From assembly GCF_041296385.1 (NCBI RefSeq), contig NC_091033.1, positions 15,954,501 through 16,018,500 on the forward strand: 64,000 nucleotides of DNA, in the 5' to 3' direction. This document shows, piece by piece, positions 11,800 to 21,529 of the stretch. The notes under the pieces were generated by a model. It was not told the DNA's origin. It worked only from the letters and a program-made list of their open reading frames with translations, and searched no databases. Source of the stretch: Aphelocoma coerulescens. Taxonomy: Eukaryota; Chordata; Aves; Passeriformes; Corvidae. Numbering within the stretch: the stretch's first letter is position 1; every line of letters starts with the position of its first letter. A program made the position numbers and the translations under genes.

Positions 11800-14700
11800 T
11801 GGACAGAAGGTGGGTAACACGAAATTACCTCCAACTTAGATGGGGTAAAATGAACTGCAGCATACTGATTACAAGTTTGATGGCTCAGGCCCCTACTGCT
11901 CCATAACAACATGGTAAGAGCAAATTACCAGATGTACTGCAGAGACAAACATGCTCATTAGCAGAGGTTGTTGTTTTGCCAGGGAGGACAACCACTTCAA
12001 AAGCAGGATTCTTCATGCTGGAAGACAGAGTCACAGCAGCATTTTGCTTTTTTAGATTTCCAAATTAGTATACATATCTGTCATGTCAGGCTTCTACATC
12101 TGTTTAAATGTTGCAAACATTTATGAATATTAATTATTATTTGTTCCAGAAGAGCTGTAAATCAGTTACTTAGAAAACTGTCGTCATATTTATATTGTCT
12201 AAAGAAAAATCCAAACTACAATAGAATATGAAATTAAGCTAAAATTTAGTCTGCAATCACTATTTATAAATACATCAATTGGTGCACACATAGCTTTCAC
12301 ATAACATGAGGTAATTTTTTTTTTCTACTGGTTATATGTTGACCTAAAAAATAAAAAAGAGCTGAAAGATATATTGTGATCACATTCCATTAACAGTTAG
12401 CACAGATCAAATGGGCCAGGGTTGGACTCTCAGCTCAAAGAAGCCACCAGCTTTAGGAGTTGCTGAATTCAGCAAGCTGAGAATTACAGAGAATGAACCC
12501 CTAAAATCAGCAATAAAAATTAATTACCCACAACTGAATTACATACTGACAAATAATAAAGGCTTAATTGGCAAATATTTAACATTGGAGCTTTCCTTCC
12601 TATACACCTTCTTCCAATATTAATAAGATAATAACTTCAGTGTTTTATGAATGCAAATCGCCTTTTCTCTATACTCAGTTAATTTTATCTCTAAACAATG
12701 ATGATTTCTCTTCATTGATTCACATTACATAATCTGTATCACTCATATACTCCAGCCAGCAATACTTAAAATCTACATTCTTCCCTCACAGTTTGAGGAG
12801 AGTAGAGCAAATACAAATTGGCACAAGTGTAACAAAAGATCTTTTAAAATATTTTGTCCGACTTTGCCCCTTCTGTAAGTATGATGTATTAAAAAGGCGG
12901 TGGTACCGAAAGGCTCAGCTACAGCCAACTGTTGCTTTCATTAACATTCTAAGATCCCAAAGTTTTGTCCGTGAACACAAGTCCTCCTAGGTTTTAACCT
13001 TTCTCTCTGAAGAAGCCCATAATGTAGTCTGTTAGTCAATAGATGCAAAAAAAAAAAAAATTAGCAGTGCCTTTAGTAAGTGGCAGTCTTAGAAAGTTAA
13101 CACTAAGTAATGTTATTTCAGTGCACAGGAGAAAATTACTTGTATGTGGGACACACTTGTAATTGTCTAACACCTAAATGCAAACTCCTCCAATATGGAG
13201 AGGGGTGAAGGAGACAAAGTCAGCCCCCAAATAGAAATAAATTTCACTACACAATGTAGGTGGCTTTTTGCATTTAAATTACTTTTGATGGATACCTATT
13301 CACTCCTTTTCTATTAATTTTTTAATTAAAACTTGCATGCATTAAATTTTAACATTAACAGAGAAGCTTGAAAATACTTCCCAAAGCTTCCATGCAGTGG
13401 ACACATAATAATCAAATGCCTAGAATTTTACACATTGCTTCATGAGAAGTATCTGCCTGTAGATTTTACATCATTTTTTCCACTTTCAAGCAAATGGAAT
13501 AATGTGGGACATGTAAGTTAAAATAAGGGTTCATTTACTCTCCCACACATATTACCCTTTTATGATTATTTTGACTTATGTGCAACGAAAAACAATGTAT
13601 AGAATATGAATTAAGCCCAGTTGAAGTTAACGACTGTCTTCTCTTCCTTGGGGCCAAGGTTCCAGCTCAGTGGCCATCAATCCCCAGGAAATGCCTGGTT
13701 CCTGCAATCATTGTATAATTGAAAGGATAGCAACCAACACAGTAGAAAACATATAGCCTTCTAATGGGAATGTATAGAGTACAGGCTCACACTGAGGAGC
13801 TCTTTTCTTCCATACCCTCAGATCAGGAGTTGAGAACAACCTGGGAGGGGAAATAAATCTGAAGATACAAAGAGCTTCAACAGCAAACCAGCAGGTCATA
13901 AATAAAATCCTCCCACAAATCCCACAGATGCCAACTGGTTTGGTTTTTCTTTCTTTTCTTTTTTTTTCTCTTTTTTTTTTTTCTTCTTTTTATCATTATT
14001 CATCCTGACGTGAATCCTAATTAAAATTTTACACAGTGTGTCTTTTAATTAGCCATGGCTGGAGTGGTGAAAGCTATCAATATTTAGCAGGATAATTGTA
14101 CAAAATTACTTTTCAAAAATGAACAGCAGGCATGAATCCTCTCAGCAGCAGGGGGTTATTCAGCAAGATGGGGTGCCTCAGATAATGTGTGAGAGATAAT
14201 AATGCACACAGGGAGGGACACATGCTGCCATATTTTGTGCTTCATTGGTTTTCTGCAAACAGCATTTGGCTCTTGTTGCACTCAGAACATCAGAGTTCGC
14301 ACAACCTTTAAGCTGGTTATTTTTTATCTTTATGTTGTTGTTTTGTTTTAACAAATACAAGGATGTGTTTAGTAACAATGCACACAAACACAATGCTAAG
14401 ACACAGCTCCATGTACGATCTAGTTTGTATACTGTATATTTTGTTGATGCTAACAATGAACAAGGTCAAGAACAGAGGTCTTTCTTCCTTCCTTTTTTTT
14501 TAATCAAAAAGAAAAGAAAAAAACTTTGCCCATCCTAGCAGAATACAAAGCAGTTAATTAATTTCTGGTTTGCAAATCCATGGTGTAAATGTACTCAGAT
14601 GTATTTTAAAATAGATTTGTAACAGATTTGTAAATTTCTCACATAATCTTTCTCTCCTTTCTTTTGCAAAAGAACCAGGACAGGGAAATTGCAGCATGAT

Positions 14701-15540
14701 GTGCTTGCTATTTACTTTTTGCACATAAAAAACCCTGAAAAACCAGGAAACACCTGCAAATGTTTCCTACATGCACCAAGGAAACATTCAGTAACCTCAC
14801 ATAGAGTGAGGTTCCCAGGCAGTTACTCACAAGAAAGCAGTCTGTGGGACAAAGGCCTTAAGAAACTATGTATCCAAGAGTAAGACAAATCCCAGCACAC
14901 AAATTCCCTACACAGATATAAAGCCCAAATGAGAGCAGTAGCAGAGGGCACAGTCAGGTGAAATGTATGCAAGAACCAGCTCTTTAGATTTAGAAGATAT
15001 GAATGAGCACATCTCTTGCTTTACCATCACAACAAAGAGAATTCCCTCAGTTCCAGGTAATTCCTTCATCTCCTACAACTAGGCAGGTAGAGCAGAATAA
15101 TGGTGTTTGTCCAAGGCTCTAAATAATACTAGAATTGAATACAAAGGCCCAAATTGGTACTGCAATTTCTACTCATCAATAATGGGAGATTGGTGATTAA
15201 AACTGTATGGATTCTGTACAAGATGATAGCACCTGTATGATTTCAGCACACAAAAAAACCCACAGTGTGACATCCCTAAAATGCATGTAACTTCAGTATA
15301 CTCTTGCCTTGTCCTTTTTTCCTTCTTTTCCTTTTTCGTAGTATGAGATGCATAGAAATAGCCTGGGCCCACAATGCGGTATTTCAGCAGAAACTTTAGT
15401 TTCATTTTAGATGTGGCACATAACGCAGCACCAATTCATCCAAACCTCACCCATCATTCTGTTGCCTTTCCCTGGTCTTAAAATTAAGAACCAAACTTAA
15501 ATTAAGTGAAAAGGGGTTTTTACCTCAGTATTTTTTTAAG
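11800..15540. other. Gene-free stretch with poly-A and polypyrimidine runs
   Basis: No gene recognised. It holds a run of 14 A near 13049, a long T-rich polypyrimidine tract at about 13945-13993, and next to it at about 14000-14095 a segment with paired TAATTA-type motifs and a central ACACAGTGTGT palindrome. The open frames near 14.2-14.5 kb overlap each other on both strands and look like chance. Confidence 0.55.
13945..13993. repeat. Polypyrimidine (T-rich) low-complexity tract
   Basis: Almost unbroken T with scattered C over about 50 bases; simple low-complexity sequence. Confidence 0.9.
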
Positions 15541-15545
15541 GATCC

Positions 15546-15551
15546 TTAAGG
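15546..15551. repeat. Target-site duplication, left copy (TTAAGG)
   Basis: TTAAGG lies directly left of the LTR that starts with TG at 15552. The identical hexamer follows the other end at 16169-16174. Confidence 0.85.
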
Positions 15552-16168
15552 TGCGCCACTTTGTCCAGGTGGAATGTGCCGAAATGCAGACCGAAATGCA
15601 CACCCACGATAGATTGCGTATACAATTTATAGGCCTTGCAAATAAGCATATCTATCAAAGATTCCCCAATGAGAGGCTTGAATAAACGCCCCCATCCTGA
15701 GAAATTCCCCCTGGATGGGCCTATCTTAGTTTACAGGATGTTCTAGGGAAGACCTTGGTTTCTCAGGATAGCATAGGGCTGTCTGGCCTCTAACTGTGAG
15801 GCCTCCCAGGATGTTTGGTCTCCTGGCTTAACGGAATATTGGGTCTAAGCTAAGTTATCAGACTTAAGGAATTACAAGTATGCATGCTAAAAGCACTGGG
15901 GATAGATAAAAGCTATATAAAAGGGTATATAAAAGGTAAATATAAAAAAAGGCAAAAAATAATCATGGCATCAATTCTTTACAGCCAAATCAGCTATAAA
16001 ACTCAGAAACCAAGACATATAGCCACATTGTATACTACCTCAATGCACTCATACCAGCAACAGGACAATTATAAAGCTGATAATGGAATTAGATTGACAG
16101 AAACCTGAGAGCTTTACAAGGCGAGACCAGTAGGAAAGACTTTGACAAATTAACAGAAGTGTAAAGCA
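15552..16168 (-). mobile_element. Solo LTR, ERVK-type, 617 bp
   Basis: The element starts TGCGCC, ends AAAGCA (TG...CA termini), and is flanked by an exact TTAAGG duplication on both sides. A 6-bp duplication is usual for avian ERVK-type elements. Orientation is inferred as minus: on that strand a TATAAA lies at 15631-15626, about 80 bases from the 3' end. No gag, pol or env sequence is attached, so it reads as a solo LTR left by recombination. It sits only 16 bases from an exon-like segment starting at 16190. The subfamily cannot be named without a repeat library. Confidence 0.8.
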
Positions 16169-16174
16169 TTAAGG
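16169..16174. repeat. Target-site duplication, right copy (TTAAGG)
   Basis: Matches 15546-15551 exactly and directly follows the CA end of the LTR. Confidence 0.85.
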
Positions 16175-16189
16175 TTTAGAGTTCAGCAG

Positions 16190-16300
16190 CCCGTGCTGTA
16201 CCACTGTGGAATGACCCCCTCCCAGGCTGTGATCTACAGCCCTGTGAAGCTACATGAGTTCCTTCACTGGGCTCAGGAACTACTGGAATGGGCTCCCAAA
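16190..16300 (+). other. Exon-like segment beside the LTR, open in phase 0
   Basis: The 111 bases end at a strong donor, CCCAAA followed by GTAAGT at 16301, and start after a CAGCAG at 16184-16189. They are open in frame 0 (37 codons) with protein-like composition, ending HWAQELLEWAPK. The frame stays open beyond the donor to a stop at 16457-16459. The pyrimidine tract before the acceptor is poor, and an LTR lies directly upstream; without the insertion, the T-rich sequence now at 15525-15538 would lie closer. I do not recognise the family. Confidence 0.3.
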
Positions 16301-16304
16301 GTAA

Positions 16305-17960
16305 GTTTGTGTGCAAGCCTTGGAATCCAAAATTTTGTTCTCAATGTTGCAAAGATGGTTGAGAGACTTCAGTTAGTTCATTTCCCCCTTCTATGCCTTA
16401 GTTTCAGTTTAAAGAGAATCACAGCATTTTTAACAATCTGCATTGAGTACCAGTGGTAAATCTCTTTCAAATTCCTGGGAGGTGGTATACTGGTGCTAAG
16501 TATTTTTAACACTAAACACATTACCATGTACAGAGTTGGCAGTTAATGATTAAGCAGGAAAGATAAGAGACACAAAATACCCAGAAAATTGGGAGCAACA
16601 CATGACAATATCCTAAAGTTAAAAAATTAAAAAATAAAAGTTAAAACCCAAGACAACTGATTTACCCAGCCGCCTACTTTAAAACTGTTCTGTATAAATA
16701 CCAGAATTCGCCCTTCTCTGAACATGAATCAGATCACAACCAGAATTTGTTTTGTCATTAAAAAAGAGGGGGACAAAATATTAAGGGAAGGAAAAAGGTT
16801 GTGGAAGGAAAAAAACCAGACTTTTTAATGTGATGGATACAAGATACAACAAATTTAGAAAAAGCAGCCTGACATATGATTAATAGTCAAAGAGCTTTGG
16901 GTGGCAAAATTGCATTAAAATGACAACACCAGCTATTTTGACTTTCAGGCTACAGCAGAACATCTGTTTATATGCAGTATCTTTTAATGTAACACAAACC
17001 AGAATGTCTGTAGCAGACAGGAGGGTAATAACAAGAATTCAAAAAGTACAGCAAGACAATGATTGAGTGGTACAGCCATGATAAAAAAAGAACTAGTTTC
17101 ATGGAGTGTCATCTCCTCTTAAGGAATGACCAAGGTTAACATCAGCAGCAGGCTGATGTTTGCAAAGTGTTTCGAAGATGGGAAGCTGTGTCTGAGGACC
17201 AGAGTTGGGGTGGGGGCAATGGCATCTGTAACTTCTCTTTCAGTTAACATAAATCAGCAAAGGAATGAAGTCCTCTGTCAGTATCTATTGCACATCTCGA
17301 GAGGCACAGCCTGGGCTTCAACACAGGTTTCACAGTCTTGTCCCCCCAGAAACCATCACCCTGACATTTCAACTCCCACACAAATAAATTAGAAAAATAA
17401 TTACAGGAAATAATCTATCTAGAGCCAGAAGCATCTGCATTGGCTGAGTGACCCCAGAGATCTTGTTACACATTCACATCATTCACAATACATTAATCTT
17501 GCTGCCAGTAAAAGCAATTGCTTAAGAATTAACTTGGGTATTTATAAAGGCATCTTACACTTCATCTAAATAAAAGTTCTGTCATTTAGTGAGTCTTGCA
17601 TAAAATACAGTAACCAAAGGGACATTTGGATTAAACAAGAAAATAGTATTGGAATAGTGGGAATCTGCCATGATTAAAAAAGAGATCTAAACATAAAGTA
17701 CTATGGTAATTTATAAACTGGGTTATTGTATCTCCTCAATGCTAATAGGTAATGAGCACCAAAATCTCTTACATGTTTTGAAGGTAAAATGTACTAAATA
17801 ATAAAGCCTTGCTTTCAGATTAATTGAATATGTAGCCCTGATAATCTGTTCCTGAAAGAGAAGGTTTAATAGGCAGAAACACCTCAACAGAAGAGTAGTT
17901 GAGTCTATTTTTCTGAGAGGGATAATGTGTTACTACAATACTGCTATGAAGAAGTCATTT
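16305..17960. other. Gene-free stretch between two solo LTRs
   Basis: AT-rich DNA with no recognised gene. An 88-codon open frame at 17126-17392 shows no domain or motif. No transposon end found. Confidence 0.55.
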
Positions 17961-17962
17961 AG

Positions 17963-17968
17963 CTGCCT
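17963..17968. repeat. Target-site duplication, left copy (CTGCCT)
   Basis: CTGCCT directly precedes the LTR start TGTTGGAG at 17969 and recurs at 18400-18405. Confidence 0.85.
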
Positions 17969-18399
17969 TGTTGGAGAATAGAATTATTTGGATCAATAAA
18001 AGAACTGTGCAAGCTATTGAGCTGGAGGTTTTTGGGCCTGTGTGTGTGAGACACTTTCCGTGGGAAAGTCTCTGTGCAAAGCTAAACAGTTTCAGCCTGA
18101 GAAATTTCAGGGAGTAACGTACTTGCAGGTGTGATATCTAGGAGTATAAGGGAGGCAAGGGCAAAATTCTTTTGATCATAACAAGACTGTGGAAAACTGC
18201 CAATGTAGTCCAATTGTGTAGAAATTGAAATATGTCCTGATAAGTGTTAAGCCACTTAGGAGCTAACAAGCTGGTATACTATATAATTGCCTTTAGACTG
18301 CTAATAAATCGGAGTGTATTTTTCAACCATATTGGTTGGCCTCTGTTTTTCTCCCCCCGCTGGGGATCCGAGCTCCCCGTCCTGCCGTGGCTTCCGACA
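17969..18399 (+). mobile_element. Solo LTR, ERVK-type, 431 bp
   Basis: It starts TGTTGGAG and ends TTCCGACA, an imperfect terminal inverted repeat, and is flanked by an exact 6-bp CTGCCT duplication. Plus orientation is shown by the order of a TATATAA at about 18280, an AATAAA at 18303-18308, and a GC-rich U5-like end with CCCCGCTGGGGATCCGAG. No internal retroviral sequence is present, so it is a solo LTR. The polyadenylation signal and TATA-like box could still influence nearby transcription. It differs in sequence from the LTR at 15.55 kb, so the two are separate insertions. Confidence 0.85.
18282..18308 (+). promoter_or_regulatory. TATA-like box and AATAAA inside the LTR
   Basis: A TATAAT-like sequence starts at 18282, with AATAAA at 18303-18308. 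The close spacing is typical of a short R region in an LTR. Confidence 0.6.
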
Positions 18400-18405
18400 C
18401 TGCCT
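18400..18405. repeat. Target-site duplication, right copy (CTGCCT)
   Basis: Matches 17963-17968 exactly and directly follows the CA end of the LTR. Confidence 0.85.
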
Positions 18406-19200
18406 ATAGCAGCTGTCTGAAACACTGCAAAGTTTGCCATGCATTGTATAATGCAGGGCATTCAGTTTAATTTTGCTTCCATTCGGAACTGGTGAATGGT
18501 GGTGATGTTATGAATGAAATGAACATAAATTTATTTCTCCTGGGTTTTTTAAACACCAATGTGCATCATTATCTCTGTCCCAGCCACTAACATCTTGTGT
18601 TATGATATGGATCCTTGGTCTTTTAATAAGAAGCAAATGTGTAAGAAATATTCCAAGCACAGTTTACAGACCTTTAGGAAATAGGAGAGAGAAGGGAAGT
18701 GAAGTACTATCTATGTCAGTTCCTCTTCTCACCTGTTAGCATAGAAGTTCAGAGGGCATTGCAGACTGGATTTCAAGGCAGTTGTCTGCAAAAGCAAACA
18801 TGAGATAGGGATGGGAAAACCACCCACTGGAAACAGAAGGGTGATGGAATCACTTGCATGAGTAACCCTCCACAGTGCCCATCTCCACTGCATCCCTGCA
18901 CTGGGTCTAATCCCCACTGCCACACCAGTGCTGGCTGCAAGAGCCCTGGACTTGCTGGGTGGCCTTGGTAAAATACTGTTCCCCTGCATCTTCTCCTGCT
19001 TCCCATGGCAGACTGGAAAGATGGCAGGTCCATCCCTGCTTCCCCCGATGGCTCCTGCGGCTCTGTCCTGATAACAGTGCTTTCTTCTGGGCTCAGGTTA
19101 GTGCTGGTTGCTTTTGGGGCCACAACACTGTAGTTGGGGGTGGGCAGCTCCTCAGATTTGCAGATGGGGATGGCTCAAGGGTGCCATCAAGTCCCCAGGT
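18406..19200. other. Gene-free stretch, GC-richer in its right half
   Basis: The part from about 18840 to 19200 is richer in GC and holds overlapping open frames on both strands (up to 116 codons), which look like chance in stop-poor DNA. A short GGGTGGCCTTGG near 18956 resembles part of a MIR SINE but is too short to call. Confidence 0.5.
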
Positions 19201-19202
19201 TC

Positions 19203-19275
19203 CCATCTATTTTACTGTTGGATTAACTAAGGCACAGAGAAGAAGTTAATACAAAATTGAAGTAAGTCAACAGAA
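19203..19275 (-). repeat. Ancient MIR-like SINE fragment
   Basis: The plus strand reads CTATTTTACTG, a diverged middle, then AAGGCACAGAGAAGAAGTTAA. This follows the reverse complement of the MIR segment that runs from the CTCTGTGCCT region to TGTAAAAT. It is diverged, short, and called from memory of the family consensus. Confidence 0.45.
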
Positions 19276-19289
19276 GACTCGTAAGTGAC

Positions 19290-21280
19290 TTCTTGATGAT
19301 CTCAGGGCTATACAGGTCATCAGTCCTCATTCCTTTCCCAGCAGTAAATTATTCCTCAAGGTGTAAAACGTTAACATTAAGCTATCGTGTTCCTGGCAGT
19401 GGTAATATCCTTTATGTAACCTCCTCAGACTGACTATCTGTATCAAAAGTGCTGTGTGCATCACTGAAGTCTTTAAAGAACAGGAATCAAAGAAGGTCAA
19501 GACACATCATTTTAGTGACATTACATGATATGTTGGGTAAATCCTATGCTCACTGTCATCCAATGCAGTCACAATAAGCATACCGTGAATGAGTTAATGT
19601 AATTATTTTGCAGTGTTTTCGAAGACCAGATCTTTTGCCTAACACTGTATACTGCATAATGTTCATCATCAGACATACAACTGGAATCATTCTTCATTAT
19701 GTACTAAGCTGCCTGTATGTAGTCACCCAGACCATTTTATGGAGTTTGACTTATTCACTGTCTTTATATGTAAATATAATATAGAAGTTAGAATATGGAT
19801 GGTAGTTAATTTCTGCCAAATGGCAAACACACTGAAATATGATGATACAAAGACATCTACATTCATCAAATCAGACTTTGCTATAATCCACTGCTCAACC
19901 CCCATCAGTCCCAGGCATATAGATCTATGTAACAGTCTTTCACAAAAAGATCAACTAACTTACTAAAAGCAAAGCCATCAGGAGTCACAGCTGCAACTGC
20001 TTCAAATGTTACTACTCCAAATGCTTACTGTAATTTTGTAAATTACATCAATATCAAAGGATTCATATTTGAACACATACATACAGACAAATATTGCATA
20101 CATTCACACATCCTGAACTAAAGCTTTCCAGTTGAAGTGTAGCTATCTTACCTGAAAACTGTAGTTCTAAATCAGTTCACAGTAAACCTGCAAGAATTAA
20201 ATATTTCTGCCTTAGTTTTGCAGCTGGTATGCTAAAGAAAGAGTCAAAGGCACTAGTGATCTACTCTGAAAAAAAACCATGAAATCTGATTTAAAGTTAT
20301 TGTCATGAATCATTATCACAAGAAATGGCACCAAGCAGTGTACAATCTTTCTGTGCAAAAAACACCAACTTTTTTCATAATTGGAATGATAGTTGCAGAT
20401 CAAAGTAAGAATTAACCTAAATTTCCAGTCTTAAATATCTAATGGTACCCATCTAAGTGGTCGCTCAGCATCCTCCCCATCTCACTCTATGAGTATTGTT
20501 GCCTTTGGACAAATCACTTTTCATTGCCTGGCAATAGGAGATCCCTAATAAACTAGAGCTAACAAGGACTAAGTATGTGTGAATCCTTTACACCGCTTGA
20601 AAAGGACATTAGGATAATAACAACAGCAACAAACCCAAAAATTTGCAGCATTGAATACTAACATTATTTTTAAATTATATCCCCATCTTTCAAACTTACT
20701 CACTTGACTTCTCATAACTAAGCAGTCCCACATCTCTGGAGGTAATTCTAAATACTTTTGACAATCACCTCCCTAAGTAAACCCGGACTCATGAACCTGA
20801 GACCAAACACATTGTGTGACTATCAAGATCTGCACCATTTACTTTTAATGTCCCTGGTCATAGTTCTTTCATTATGTGTTTCATTTATACTGAAACAAAA
20901 CAAAAAATCCCCATAAGAAGATGTGATCTTTGCTTCTCCTGTTAATATGTGGTATGTTGAATCTTTAGAAAGTAAAATATGGATGAATATAGGCAATGTT
21001 CAATTCCCATCTCTTATAAAGAGAGATTCTATCTGTTCCTGGCCAACTTGCTTGAATCACATGATGTTATCTTAAATTATTATTTCATTTACCATAATTT
21101 TTTTTGGGTCTCATTTACTGAGATACCAAATTCATTTGGGTAGGATCTTTCCTAACCAGCTGTCCACACAGAGTCTAGCACAACAGAGCCATAGCATTCT
21201 GCATTCTACATACTATTACTCTATGTGTTAAGAGTTTCGATTAGCAATAATCAATTAGCAATAATTGAAGGAATGGCAGG
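19290..21280. other. Gene-free AT-rich stretch
   Basis: No gene, RNA or mobile-element end recognised. A near-exact direct repeat (ATTAGCAATAAT at 21240 and 21254) lies just left of the CR1 element. Confidence 0.55.
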
Positions 21281-21284
21281 AATT

Positions 21285-21529
21285 TATATAAGGTAGGTTG
21301 AAGTTGGATATTAGAAAAAGACTTTTCCCTCAGAGGGTGGTGGGGCACTGAACACGCTCCCCAGGGAATGGGCACAGCCTCAAGGCTGCCAGAGCTCCAA
21401 GAGTGTTTGGACAACACTCTCAGGGATGCACAGGGTGGGGTTGTTGGGGTGTCTGTGCAGGGCCAGGGGTTGGACTCTGATGATCCTTGTGTGTCTCTTC
21501 CAACTCAGAATATTCTGTGATTCTGTGCT
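21285..21529 (+). mobile_element. CR1 LINE, 5'-truncated 3' end
   Basis: The sequence follows the avian CR1 3' region: GGTTGAAGTTGGATATTAG, then a CTCAGAGGGTGGTGGGGCACTG segment, CCCCAGGGAATGGGCAC, GGGGTTGGACTCTGATGATC, and the terminal ATTCTGTGATTCTGTG at 21514-21529. It is a plus-strand fragment with the coding part lost, as is usual for 5'-truncated copies. The end carries the short tandem octamer typical of CR1. Moderate divergence suggests an old insertion. The left boundary is approximate. Confidence 0.92.

Noticed and set aside
18940..18980. GGGTGGCCTTGG as a plus-strand MIR fragment
   Set aside because: Only about a dozen matching bases, in the opposite orientation to the better MIR-like match at 19.2 kb.
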